A stretch of DNA of 32,252 nt from SIG607 sp045601805 (GTDB lineage Bacteria > Bacillota > Clostridia > Oscillospirales > Acutalibacteraceae): NCBI GenBank assembly GCA_045601805.1, contig JAZSAJ010000022.1, forward strand, positions 1 through 32,252, in the 5' to 3' direction. Shown here in pieces: positions 1-7,369 of the stretch. The translations under genes and the position numbers were made by a program. Every line of letters starts with the position of its first letter. Positions within the stretch are counted from its first letter, which is position 1. The notes below the pieces were generated by a model. It saw only the letters and a program-made list of their open reading frames with translations. It ran no database searches and was not told the DNA's origin.

Positions 1-34
1 GGGGTCAGGGGTTCGAATCCCCTTAGCTCCACCA
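1..34 (+). tRNA. tRNA 3' end (partial, probably tRNA-Ala)
   Basis: Only the variable loop, T arm and acceptor 3' strand are inside the window. The T arm is AGGGG-TTCGAAT-CCCCT, followed by a 7-nt acceptor strand TAGCTCC, discriminator A73 and an encoded CCA at 32-34. Position 70 of the acceptor strand is U. A U70 that would pair with G3, plus A73, is the alanine identity signature, and Firmicute tRNA-Ala genes commonly end this way. The anticodon lies off the left edge, so the amino acid is an inference. Confidence 0.7.
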
Positions 35-38
35 AAAA
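17..38 (+). repeat. Direct repeat copy 1 (tRNA 3' end)
   Basis: These 22 bp (3' side of the T stem, acceptor strand, CCA and following As) recur exactly at 208-229. Duplicated tRNA 3' ends are the usual footprint of integrases that target tRNA genes, but no integrase is present here. Confidence 0.8.
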
Positions 39-70
39 ATAAGACCATCTTTTGATGGTCTTATTTTTTT
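34..70 (+). terminator. Rho-independent terminator after the tRNA
   Basis: A perfect 12-bp stem (38-49 with 54-65) with a TTTT loop is flanked by A and T runs. The T tail runs to 70. It starts immediately after the tRNA CCA, so it should end the tRNA transcript. Confidence 0.85.
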
Positions 71-207
71 ATGCTAAAGGGTGAGAAGCCCTTGGTTCGT
101 CGCAGCAGCCACAAAACCGCGTTAGGTTTTGTGGACTGTGAAGTCACGAGCACCGCAGATTTTTCGCTAACCGCCCGCAGCGGTCGAAAAATCAAAAGGC
201 GCAGAGT
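71..207. repeat. Hairpin-rich intergenic element between the two tRNA 3' ends
   Basis: This stretch holds no credible gene. It contains a perfect 10-bp hairpin (109-118 with 125-134, loop GCGTTA) and a longer two-part hairpin (158-166 with 185-193 enclosing ACCGC/GCGGT at 170-184). A small GGG/CCC hairpin lies at about 78-90. It is bracketed by the terminator of the tRNA on one side and a second copy of the tRNA 3' end on the other. It may be a small non-autonomous element or a structured RNA; I do not recognise the family. Confidence 0.5.
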
Positions 208-229
208 ATCCCCTTAGCTCCACCAAAAA
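208..229 (+). repeat. Direct repeat copy 2 (tRNA 3' end remnant)
   Basis: This is identical over 22 bp to 17-38, but the bases before it do not continue as a T loop or anticodon arm, so it is only the tail of a tRNA. Copies are 191 bp apart, start to start. Confidence 0.8.
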
Positions 230-258
230 GACGACTTGTTTTTACAAGTCGGCTTTTT
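225..258. terminator. Bidirectional terminator
   Basis: The stem CGACTTGT (232-239) pairs with ACAAGTCG (244-251) around TTTT, and flanking A/T runs extend it on both strands. On the minus strand it lies just after the stop codon of the DUF4838 gene and should terminate it; on the plus strand it follows the tRNA-tail copy. Confidence 0.8.
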
Positions 259-259
259 A

Positions 260-2197
260 TTATTTGAAGATATTATTAATTGCGATTTTGAAGAGATATA
301 CATCAAATTCCTGAAAGAAGTGTTCTTCGTTTTTTGCTGTGTACTGAAGCAATTCGTCTTTATATTTTTGACATTCTTCATCGTTTCCGGTGGCGCCGGC
401 AAGTAGTGCTTTACCGTAAAGTTTTGCCATTTCGGCGTGGTAGGAAAGCAGTTCTAAAGATTTACGGCGGCAATTATCTTCTGCACTTTCTATGTATTCG
501 TTAAGATTTTTAGCAAATTCATTAACGGTGGGCTCAACCTGTGCAAACAATTTTGCGGCGTCTTCGTTATCGCGCCAAGCAGGTTTGGTTTTGCCGGTAT
601 TTTTGGCTTCAAAATCAACAACCGATATTGTGCGCATAATAATCTTTTGGTCAAAAAGTTCGCCAAGTTTTAAGAGATACTCTTTTACAACCTTCGCTTG
701 TTTACCGTAAGCGGCGTCAAAATATTCATCAGTTACTTCTTCATAGGTTCTTTCAGGGTTGCAAAGAAGCGCGCCCGAAGCGTAAACAGGAAGCGAAGTT
801 GGGAATTGGCTACGCTGTGTTTTGCAGTTTACAAGGCCGTTTGCACCAAACTCTTTAAGCATTTTAACATCGTGCGATATAACCTTTGAAACGGTCATAT
901 AACTGGGGTCTGAAAAATGTGTGGAATAAAGGTGATAATCAAAGAACATAATGGGAAGTGACGGATACTGTTCACGCCATTCTTTAAATAATTTCATTTC
1001 AGCGCTGAAACCGCCTACGGGGTTAAAGTTATTTCTTTCATCTTCGGGTGGAAGTAGGATTTTACATTCTTCGGTGGTATAACCCGTTGCTTTATCGCTT
1101 GAAATAGCAGGCATAAGAATAAAGCGGTTTGGGTTATTAAACTTTTTAACACGCGGTGCATAGCGGGTATTAACATACTGTATGCAAACAATTTTTGTAT
1201 TTATATTTGCTGCAGTCAGTGCCGCATCCACTTCGTTAAGAAAATCAATATACATATCTGAAACAGACAGTTTCAAACATTCTTCACATTCGCAGTGGTT
1301 ATTAGCGCCGTCACCCAACCAAATGTGCAAAATATCTACGCTGGGTTTTTCTTTAAGGAACTTCACAAACCAATCGGCAGTCATTTTTTGAAGTTCTTTG
1401 TTTGAAAGGCACATATTTGTCCAGTTAATACAACCGTTTAAAACCTTTCTTTCGCCGTTTCGGTATGGTAAATACGGTTTAACCAATTCCTTTTTATCTT
1501 CGGGAATATCACGGGTGGCAACAGCATCAAGATAATGTATACCAAACGGTTCAAAGGTGTAGCCGTGGCCAACATCGTGAAACTGTAAACCAACGCGTTT
1601 AATTTCCCTTTCAATATTTTGGGTCATTTTGGTTGTTTTTTCAAACATTGCCTTAACGGCTTCGTCGCGGTTTTCACCTGCTTTTTCGTAAAAGCCGGGG
1701 TAAAGGCGAAGATAAAAAACAAAAGGATTAACGAACTGAATAAAGAAAGCGTTATAACCAACCTTGGGAAGCCAACGAATAGTATCTATAACCAATTCAT
1801 CGTTAATTGCGCCTTCAAGACATTCAACCCTAAAGGGATAAAATGCAGTTTCTTCCACCTTAACGCTACCGTCAAGTTGGCGTTTGGGCACAACTTCGCC
1901 GTCTTTACCGGGGCGCACAAAACGGCAGCCAAGTTCTTTAAGATAGCGGTAAATACCAAGCAAAACGCTGCGTTCATTACTGCCCAAAATTTCGCCCTTA
2001 CCGTTTTGAATATTTATAACAAATTTATCGTCAATAAGCGGGTCTTTAACACTGCCGCTTGGCAAAAGGCCCAAAACAATATCGCCGCTTTCTTCTGCAA
2101 TTTCCACATTTTGCGAAGTCATAGCAGTTATGTATTTTACAAGTTCCTCTGCCGCATAGCAAAGGGTTTCACTTTTATAAGGTATAGAAATTTTCAT
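260..2197 (-). CDS. DUF4838 domain protein, glycoside-hydrolase-like
   Basis: This 645-residue protein resembles the DUF4838 family, which is found among carbohydrate-degrading genes and is structurally related to alpha-glucuronidase and other TIM-barrel hydrolases. The N-terminal ~110 residues form the accessory alpha/beta domain, including the stretch GIYRYLKELGCRFVRPG that is typical of the family. The barrel follows, with a Cys-rich signature (NHCECEEC, about 300-307) after an aromatic/acidic WLGDG segment. No signal peptide or membrane segment is visible, so it is probably cytoplasmic. The substrate is unknown. The start at 2197 (MKISIPYKS) is chosen because it has an AGGAGG site at the right distance. 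A longer in-frame start at 2248 would lie inside the promoter. The gene stands alone, divergent from dfx. Confidence 0.75.
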   Translation of the reverse strand: MKISIPYKSETLCYAAEELVKYITAMTSQNVEIAEESGDIVLGLLPSGSVKDPLIDDKFVINIQNGKGEILGSNERSVLLGIYRYLKELGCRFVRPGKDGEVVPKRQLDGSVKVEETAFYPFRVECLEGAINDELVIDTIRWLPKVGYNAFFIQFVNPFVFYLRLYPGFYEKAGENRDEAVKAMFEKTTKMTQNIEREIKRVGLQFHDVGHGYTFEPFGIHYLDAVATRDIPEDKKELVKPYLPYRNGERKVLNGCINWTNMCLSNKELQKMTADWFVKFLKEKPSVDILHIWLGDGANNHCECEECLKLSVSDMYIDFLNEVDAALTAANINTKIVCIQYVNTRYAPRVKKFNNPNRFILMPAISSDKATGYTTEECKILLPPEDERNNFNPVGGFSAEMKLFKEWREQYPSLPIMFFDYHLYSTHFSDPSYMTVSKVISHDVKMLKEFGANGLVNCKTQRSQFPTSLPVYASGALLCNPERTYEEVTDEYFDAAYGKQAKVVKEYLLKLGELFDQKIIMRTISVVDFEAKNTGKTKPAWRDNEDAAKLFAQVEPTVNEFAKNLNEYIESAEDNCRRKSLELLSYHAEMAKLYGKALLAGATGNDEECQKYKDELLQYTAKNEEHFFQEFDVYLFKIAINNIFK

Positions 2198-2219
2198 AAT
2201 TATCCCTCCTACTTTTTTA

Positions 2220-2248
2220 ACTATACTATTCCTATACTTCTTTTTCAA
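2220..2248 (-). promoter_or_regulatory. SigA-type promoter for the DUF4838 gene
   Basis: Read on the minus strand: -35 TTGAAA (2243-2248), a 17-bp spacer and -10 TATAGT (2220-2225). Transcription would start near 2213, giving a leader of about 15 nt. This settles the start codon at 2197. Confidence 0.7.
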
Positions 2249-2301
2249 GTAAAAGTTTTAATTCTTATTGAAAATTTTTCAATAAAGTGATAAAATAAAG
2301 G

Positions 2302-2307
2302 TATAAT
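2302..2307 (+). promoter_or_regulatory. Putative -10 box for dfx-pyk
   Basis: TATAAT lies 20 bp before the dfx start codon. No good -35 hexamer sits 16-18 bp upstream, so only the -10 is supported. The ribosome binding site AGGAGG follows at 2314-2319. Confidence 0.45.
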
Positions 2308-2327
2308 TTTTTTAGGAGGTTTTATTT

Positions 2328-2711
2328 ATGTGTGAAAACAGTAAATTTTATATTTGTGAGCGTTGCGGCAACCTTGTTGGCATGATTAACGCTTCGGGCG
2401 TTAATATGGTGTGCTGCGGTCAAAAAATGACAAAACTGGAAGCCGGTGTTGTTGAAGCAAGCCACGAAAAGCACATTCCCGTTGTTACGGTTAACGGCAA
2501 TGTTGTAACCGTTACCGTTGGTTCTGCGCTTCACCCAATGGCAGAAGAACACAGCATTTTGTGGGTTTATTTACAAACCGACAAAGGCGGACAACGCAAA
2601 TGTTTGGAAGTTGGCAAAGAACCCACCGTTACCTTTGCACTTGCCGACGAAAAGCCCATTGCTGCTTATGCTTACTGCAACCTACACGGCCTTTGGAAAG
2701 CAGAAATTTAA
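2328..2711 (+). CDS. dfx: Superoxide reductase (desulfoferrodoxin, 2Fe type)
   Basis: This 127-residue cytoplasmic enzyme reduces superoxide to hydrogen peroxide without making oxygen, the usual anaerobe defence. The N-terminal desulforedoxin domain has the four iron-binding cysteines C10, C13, C29 and C30. The catalytic centre has E47, K48, H49, H69, H75, C117 and H120, matching the known Fe(His4Cys) site and the E47/K48 pair of characterised desulfoferrodoxins. The length is normal for the two-domain form. A strong AGGAGG site precedes the ATG. The gene is followed after 28 bp by pyk with no terminator between them, so the two are probably co-transcribed. Confidence 0.95.
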   Translation: MCENSKFYICERCGNLVGMINASGVNMVCCGQKMTKLEAGVVEASHEKHIPVVTVNGNVVTVTVGSALHPMAEEHSILWVYLQTDKGGQRKCLEVGKEPTVTFALADEKPIAAYAYCNLHGLWKAEI

Positions 2712-2739
2712 TCACAACCAATCCCCAGGAGTTATACCC

Positions 2740-4152
2740 ATGCGCAAAACAAAAATAGTATGCACCATTGGACCTGCAAGTGAAAAAGAAGAAACACTTA
2801 TAGGTCTTTGCAAAGCCGGAATGAATGTGGCGCGGCTTAATTTTTCCCACAGCACTTATGATGAGCACCAAAAAAGAATTGACCTTGTTAAAAAGGTGCG
2901 CAGTGACCTTAAAATGCCTATTGCTATTATGCTTGACACAAAAGGTCCTGAATACAGAATTAAAACATTTGAAAATCAAAAAATCACTTTAAACGACGGT
3001 GATAAGTTCACCTTTACCACCGAAGATATTATTGGTAACAGCAAAAAAGTTTCGGTTAGTTATAAAAATCTTACGAACGAACTGGCTGTTGGCGACACCA
3101 TTTTGCTTAACAACGGGCTTTTAACTTTTAAGGTTACAAATATAAATGGCACCGACATTGAATGTGATGTTGTTATTGGCGGTGAACTTTCAGACCGCAA
3201 GAGTATGAGCTTCCCCGGAAAAGTAATGAAGCAAAAATACCTTTCTGAGCAAGATAAAAAAGACATTGCTTTTGGAATACAAAACGATGTTGATTATATT
3301 GCCTGTTCCTTTGTGTCTTGCAGGCAAGACCTTGTTGATGTTCATAATTACTTAAAAGAATTAAATGCCGACGACATTGAACTTATTGCAAAAATAGAAA
3401 ACCAATCGGGTTTTGATAACATTGAAGAAATTTGCAAAGAGTGCGACGGTATTATGATTGCCCGCGGCGATATGGGTGTTGAAATTCCCTTTAAAATGCT
3501 TCCCGCAATTCAAAAGAAACTTATAACCAAGTGCCGTTTGCTTGGCAAAAGGGTTATTACTGCTACCGAAATGTTAGAATCTATGATTTCTAACCCACGC
3601 CCAACAAGAGCCGAAATTTCGGACATTGCCAATGCCGTTTACGACGGCACAAGCGCAATTATGCTTTCGGGCGAAACCGCTGCAGGAAAATACCCGATTG
3701 AAGCGGTTAAAACAATGGCTGAAATTGCCGAAACTACCGAAAACAACATTCATTACAAAAAGCGTTTTCACAATGCGGCTTTTGAAATTAGAAATTCTGC
3801 AGACGCGGTATCTCATTCAACCTGCGGAATGGCTATTGACCTTGATGCCAAGGTAATTGTTGCTTGTTCGCTTTCGGGAATGACAGCGCGTATGGTTTCG
3901 CGTTTTCGTCCGCCTGTGCCCATTCTTGGTCTTACCACCGATGAACGCACTTGGCGCCGTCTTGCGCTTTCTTGGGGCGTTATTCCTGCTATGTGCGAAC
4001 GCTTTACTTCAACCGATGTATTGTTTTACACCGCAAAAAAGATTGCCGAACAAGAACTTATGCTTAAAAAAGGCGATAAAATTATTATAACCGGCGGTGA
4101 CACAAGCGGTACTTCCGGCAATACAAGTTTAATTAAAATTGAGAATATTTAA
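2740..4152 (+). CDS. pyk: Pyruvate kinase
   Basis: This 470-residue enzyme converts phosphoenolpyruvate and ADP to pyruvate and ATP in the last step of glycolysis. It begins MRKTKIVCTIGPAS, as most bacterial pyruvate kinases do. Visible motifs are ARLNFSH, MLDTKGPEYRIK, the active-site signature with MIARGDMGVEIP, and ATEMLESM. The C-terminal allosteric domain ends near 470, so the extra PEP-utiliser domain of Bacillus enzymes is absent. The start at 2740 has AGGAG upstream. A longer in-frame extension back to 2518 overlaps dfx and is not protein-like. It is followed by a strong terminator. Confidence 0.97.
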   Translation: MRKTKIVCTIGPASEKEETLIGLCKAGMNVARLNFSHSTYDEHQKRIDLVKKVRSDLKMPIAIMLDTKGPEYRIKTFENQKITLNDGDKFTFTTEDIIGNSKKVSVSYKNLTNELAVGDTILLNNGLLTFKVTNINGTDIECDVVIGGELSDRKSMSFPGKVMKQKYLSEQDKKDIAFGIQNDVDYIACSFVSCRQDLVDVHNYLKELNADDIELIAKIENQSGFDNIEEICKECDGIMIARGDMGVEIPFKMLPAIQKKLITKCRLLGKRVITATEMLESMISNPRPTRAEISDIANAVYDGTSAIMLSGETAAGKYPIEAVKTMAEIAETTENNIHYKKRFHNAAFEIRNSADAVSHSTCGMAIDLDAKVIVACSLSGMTARMVSRFRPPVPILGLTTDERTWRRLALSWGVIPAMCERFTSTDVLFYTAKKIAEQELMLKKGDKIIITGGDTSGTSGNTSLIKIENI

Positions 4153-4179
4153 TTAGCAACAAGTAAATAAAGGATAGTT

Positions 4180-4226
4180 AATAAAACCTGCACTCATTCA
4201 ATATGAGTTCAGGTTTTATTTTTTTA
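4180..4226 (+). terminator. Rho-independent terminator after pyk
   Basis: An 11-bp arm (4180-4190 with 4210-4220) is extended, after one mismatch, by ACTCAT/ATGAGT with a 5-nt loop and then a run of T. It closes the dfx-pyk unit. Confidence 0.85.
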
Positions 4227-4250
4227 CTTTATTTTCTTATGTTATTATGG

Positions 4251-4256
4251 TATAAT
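4251..4256 (+). promoter_or_regulatory. Putative -10 box for the LRR/dockerin gene
   Basis: TATAAT sits 42 bp before the start codon. The -35 region is poor. The ribosome binding site AAAGGAGC precedes the ATG at 4298. Confidence 0.45.
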
Positions 4257-4297
4257 TTACCATAGAGGAAAAAATATAATGTAAAGGAGCGTTTATT

Positions 4298-7072
4298 ATG
4301 ACAAACATTCGCAAAAAGTTTTTGGCCCTTTTATTAGCCATAAGTATGGTGCTTTCAACCTGTGTTTCAGCACTTGCAACCGATTCGCAACCATCTTATG
4401 TGTCTATTGAAGTTTTAAAAGTCAAACCAATAAACGAATCCGATTATCGTTCTATTTTTGAAAATGGTAATAAAGAGTATGTTGTCCCTGATTTTACATA
4501 TAAAATTACTATGAGCGACGGCAGTTCTGAAGTAAGGAAAAGCACTAACACCTTCTCGTTACTTGTTGATCACGAACAGTATGATAACCCGTGGACTGTT
4601 GGAGGAGAAAACAAGCTTCGTGTTTCTATTTTCGGCGCCGACGTATCTGCGGAATTTTCTGCAATTATAGAAAAATCCGAAGATTATCAGTATGTAGAAA
4701 AAGAAGACGGAATTTACATTACTGACTGTTTGCTTAGCGACGAAGAAATTTCAGTTCCTGCTGAAATTGACGGTAAACCCGTTGTAGGTATTATAAGTAT
4801 GGGTTTTGCCATGACAAAAGTTAAAACTTTAACTTTGCCGGATTCGGTAGTAACTATTTCCCCCGAAGCTATTAGCGATTGGATTTCTCCGCTTGAAAAA
4901 CTATATATTGGAAAAAATGTAAATAGTTTAAGCGTTGATATGGTGTTACACAGCAGAAGAATAAAAGAAATACATGTTTCTGCCGAAAACCCATATTTTG
5001 CAAGCGTTGACGGTGTAGTATATAACAAAAATCTTGATACGGTTATGCTTTACCCCGTTGCAAAGGCCAACTATACCGTACCCGATTTTGTTAAAAACAT
5101 TGATGTTTTAAATGCAAATATTTACTCGGAATTAGATATTGCTTTCAACGAAACCTGCACTTCTTTTAAAACAGTAGACAGCGTAACTTATACGGCTGAT
5201 ATGAAAAAAGTTGTTTCTTGCGACCCTGAAAAAACAGGTGATTACATTATGCCAAGCAGTGTAACCGAAATTTCACAAGGTGCGTTTAGAAATTCTAAAT
5301 TAACTTCGGTTATGGTTTCTGAAAATGTTACGGAAATACCGAGTGAAGCGTTTTACTATTGTTCAAACCTAACCAACATTACACTTCCCGAAAACCTTAT
5401 TTCCATTTCCGATAAGGCATTTGCAGACAGTAATTTAGGGAACCTAACAAGTTTACCAAGCTCATTAACTTATATTGGTAAAGAGTCATTTTATCGCACC
5501 TCTTTTAATTCAATTAATATCCCTTCGGGCGTTAAAGAAATAAGCGACCATGCTTTTAGTGGTTCCTTGCTAACAAAAGTTACAATACCCGAAGGCGTAG
5601 AGATAATAGGGTATCGTGCTTTCTATTATTCTAAACTTGAATCCGTTAATATTCCCAACAGCGTTAAAAAGATGGGTGGCTATGCATTTTCTTATGCACC
5701 GTTAAAATCCTTAAAACTTGGAAGCGGATTAACAGAAATACCCGAATATGCTTTTTACAGCACAGAATTAACTGAGGTCACCTTGCCAAAAAACATTGTT
5801 AGTGTGGGTGAGCGTGCTTTTGCAGGTACAAATATATCCACATTAACATTTGAAAACGATGCTGTTGAAATTGGCGAGGGGGCATTTGCAGGCACCTCAA
5901 TACAAAATTTGGTTTTGCCTAAAGACATTACACGCATTGGTTCCCGTTCATTTTCAGGTATTTCAACTTTGCGTTCAGTTGATATTCCCGATTCCATAAA
6001 ATCAATTGGAGGATATGCTTTTGGCGACGGCGTTTGGTATAAAAACCAACCCGATGGCGCTCTTTATTTAAAACATATTTTATATTCATATAAACGCGGC
6101 AGTTTTGAACCCGACCAAATAACAGTTAGAGACGGTACTACCATTATAGCCGATTACGCGTTTGAAGAACCGCTTATAAACAGTCCTAAAAGTTTTACTT
6201 CAATAATTTTGCCCGAAGGGCTAATTACCATTGGCAATTTTGCCTTTCTTAATAACACCGCATTAACTTCCATAGATATTCCCGAAAGCGTTGAATATAT
6301 TGGGTACCAAGCATTTGCCGGGTGCGATTCGCTTACCAAAATAAATGTTGACCCTAACAATAAATACTATTCAAGCGAAAACGGTGTGCTTTTTAACAAA
6401 GATAAAACCGAACTTATTTTCTGTCCTAAACAAGAAAGCAAATCTTATACCATCCCCGAAAGCGTTACTCTTGTAAGAGCTGGAGCCTTTGGAAACAGCG
6501 GAGTAGATATAATTGAAATACCGAACGACAACACGACACTTGAAGAACATTCATTACATTCACAATATCACGATGAGGAATTTTCAATTCAAAGAGTTAT
6601 TACTATTGTTTGTAATAAAAAATCCACTGCATATGAGTATGCCTTGGAAAACTTGCAAGATATTATTATAACTCCTTCTCTTACAATTACTTCTTTACCC
6701 AAAAAACTTGCCTATAAAGAGGGCGAAGAACTTGATACAACAGGTTTGCAATTATGCTTTACAGACAGTAACGGCGACGAAGAAATTATTACTGAAGGTT
6801 ATTTGGTTACGGGGTTTGACAGCGCAATAACGGGTGAACAAACCTTAACCGTTTCTTATGGCGGAAAAACAACCGAATTAACAATAAAAGTTATTGGTGT
6901 TTCTTCGGGCGACCTTAACGGCGATATATTAATTGATGTAGTTGACCTTGCTATTCTTAAAAAAATGGTTGCCGGTCTTAAAGAAAGTTTATGCGTTGAC
7001 CTAAACGGTGACGGTAATACCGATGTTGTAGATTTGGCAATACTTAAAAAGATAGTCGCAGGACTTGAATAA
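4298..7072 (+). CDS. Exported BspA-like leucine-rich-repeat protein with C-terminal dockerin
   Basis: The 924-residue protein begins with a signal peptide (basic N-terminus, hydrophobic 8-22, likely cleavage after VSALA). A beta-rich, Ig-like segment follows to about residue 130. From about 140 to 780 there are many BspA/TpLRR-type repeats of the form IP..V..IG..AF....L..V. Next comes a bacterial Ig-like domain of the Big_3 type (about 790-865, beginning TSLPKKLAYKEGEELD). The last ~60 residues are a type I dockerin: two calcium-loop repeats, GDLNGD...DLAILKKMVAG and VDLNGDG...DLAILKKIVAG. Dockerins bind cohesins, so the protein is likely attached to a cellulosome-like scaffold or another cohesin-bearing surface protein. 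No cohesin is in the window, and no catalytic domain is visible. The gene is monocistronic. Confidence 0.9.
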   Translation: MTNIRKKFLALLLAISMVLSTCVSALATDSQPSYVSIEVLKVKPINESDYRSIFENGNKEYVVPDFTYKITMSDGSSEVRKSTNTFSLLVDHEQYDNPWTVGGENKLRVSIFGADVSAEFSAIIEKSEDYQYVEKEDGIYITDCLLSDEEISVPAEIDGKPVVGIISMGFAMTKVKTLTLPDSVVTISPEAISDWISPLEKLYIGKNVNSLSVDMVLHSRRIKEIHVSAENPYFASVDGVVYNKNLDTVMLYPVAKANYTVPDFVKNIDVLNANIYSELDIAFNETCTSFKTVDSVTYTADMKKVVSCDPEKTGDYIMPSSVTEISQGAFRNSKLTSVMVSENVTEIPSEAFYYCSNLTNITLPENLISISDKAFADSNLGNLTSLPSSLTYIGKESFYRTSFNSINIPSGVKEISDHAFSGSLLTKVTIPEGVEIIGYRAFYYSKLESVNIPNSVKKMGGYAFSYAPLKSLKLGSGLTEIPEYAFYSTELTEVTLPKNIVSVGERAFAGTNISTLTFENDAVEIGEGAFAGTSIQNLVLPKDITRIGSRSFSGISTLRSVDIPDSIKSIGGYAFGDGVWYKNQPDGALYLKHILYSYKRGSFEPDQITVRDGTTIIADYAFEEPLINSPKSFTSIILPEGLITIGNFAFLNNTALTSIDIPESVEYIGYQAFAGCDSLTKINVDPNNKYYSSENGVLFNKDKTELIFCPKQESKSYTIPESVTLVRAGAFGNSGVDIIEIPNDNTTLEEHSLHSQYHDEEFSIQRVITIVCNKKSTAYEYALENLQDIIITPSLTITSLPKKLAYKEGEELDTTGLQLCFTDSNGDEEIITEGYLVTGFDSAITGEQTLTVSYGGKTTELTIKVIGVSSGDLNGDILIDVVDLAILKKMVAGLKESLCVDLNGDGNTDVVDLAILKKIVAGLE

Positions 7073-7075
7073 CAT

Positions 7076-7106
7076 AAAAAAAGCAGATGCTTAGCATCTG
7101 CTTTTT
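7076..7106 (+). terminator. Rho-independent terminator after the LRR/dockerin gene
   Basis: GCAGATGC (7083-7090) pairs with GCATCTGC (7094-7101) around TTA, with flanking A and T runs. Confidence 0.9.
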
Positions 7107-7127
7107 CTTTACTTATAGTTTTTTTAT

Positions 7128-7135
7128 GCTATAAT
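7128..7135 (+). promoter_or_regulatory. Extended -10 promoter element in front of the hairpin array
   Basis: TGCTATAAT (TG-N-TATAAT, hexamer 7130-7135) is an extended -10. It would start transcription near 7142, right at the first hairpin of the array. The -35 region is weak, which extended -10 promoters tolerate. Confidence 0.5.
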
Positions 7136-7144
7136 GATTGTAGT

Positions 7145-7316
7145 TTGTCGAAACGCTAAAAAGCGCTTCGACAAGCCACTTTTTAAGTGGCTTCATGCAA
7201 AATTAAATTTTAATATTTAATTTTGCACATCACTCATTGCAATGGAATAGGACAAATTTTTATTGAAAATTTGTCGCAAAATCAAAGATTTTGCGGCGAA
7301 ACAATCTTGTTTCGCC
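7145..7316 (+). other. Array of seven consecutive inverted repeats (structured leader or small RNA)
   Basis: There is no credible gene between 7073 and 7369. The stretch holds: 7145-7174 (TTGTCGAA/TTCGACAA plus an inner CGC/GCG), 7173-7193 (9 bp, TTT loop), 7196-7227 (13 bp perfect, 6-nt loop), the palindrome CATTGCAATG at 7235-7244, 7251-7275 (10 bp perfect), 7275-7295 (9 bp perfect, AAA loop) and 7295-7316 (GGCGAAACAA/TTGTTTCGCC). The stems differ in sequence and most abut one another, so this is not a tandem repeat or a CRISPR. It could be the egsA 5' leader, a small RNA, or a mobile structured element; I do not recognise the family. Confidence 0.65.
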
Positions 7317-7335
7317 TAACCTATACCATTATAAT
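7307..7335 (+). promoter_or_regulatory. Putative egsA promoter overlapping the last hairpin
   Basis: -35 TTGTTT (7307-7312), a 17-bp spacer and -10 TATAAT (7330-7335). The -35 lies in the 3' arm of the last hairpin, so structure or a bound protein there could affect initiation. Confidence 0.6.
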
Positions 7336-7369
7336 AATTTTATTAGCAGATAGACAGGAGGCATTTTTT

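Noticed and set aside
2198..2248. Longer N-terminus for the DUF4838 protein
   Set aside because: The extra 17 codons overlap the -10 and -35 boxes; the internal ATG at 2197 has an ideal AGGAGG site.
1619..2290. Open frame of 223 codons on the + strand
   Set aside because: It is antisense to the DUF4838 gene, crosses that gene's promoter, has no ribosome binding site and gives a biased Phe/Asn/Lys-rich sequence.
2518..2739. N-terminal extension of pyruvate kinase
   Set aside because: It is out-of-frame dfx sequence and not protein-like. The family start MRKTKIVCTIGPAS begins at 2740 with its own ribosome binding site.
7145..7316. CRISPR array
   Set aside because: The repeated feature is palindromy, not sequence: the hairpins differ from one another and there are no regular spacers or cas genes.
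7223..7369. N-terminal extension of EgsA
   Set aside because: It runs through the hairpin array and the putative promoter; the start at 7370 has AGGAGG.
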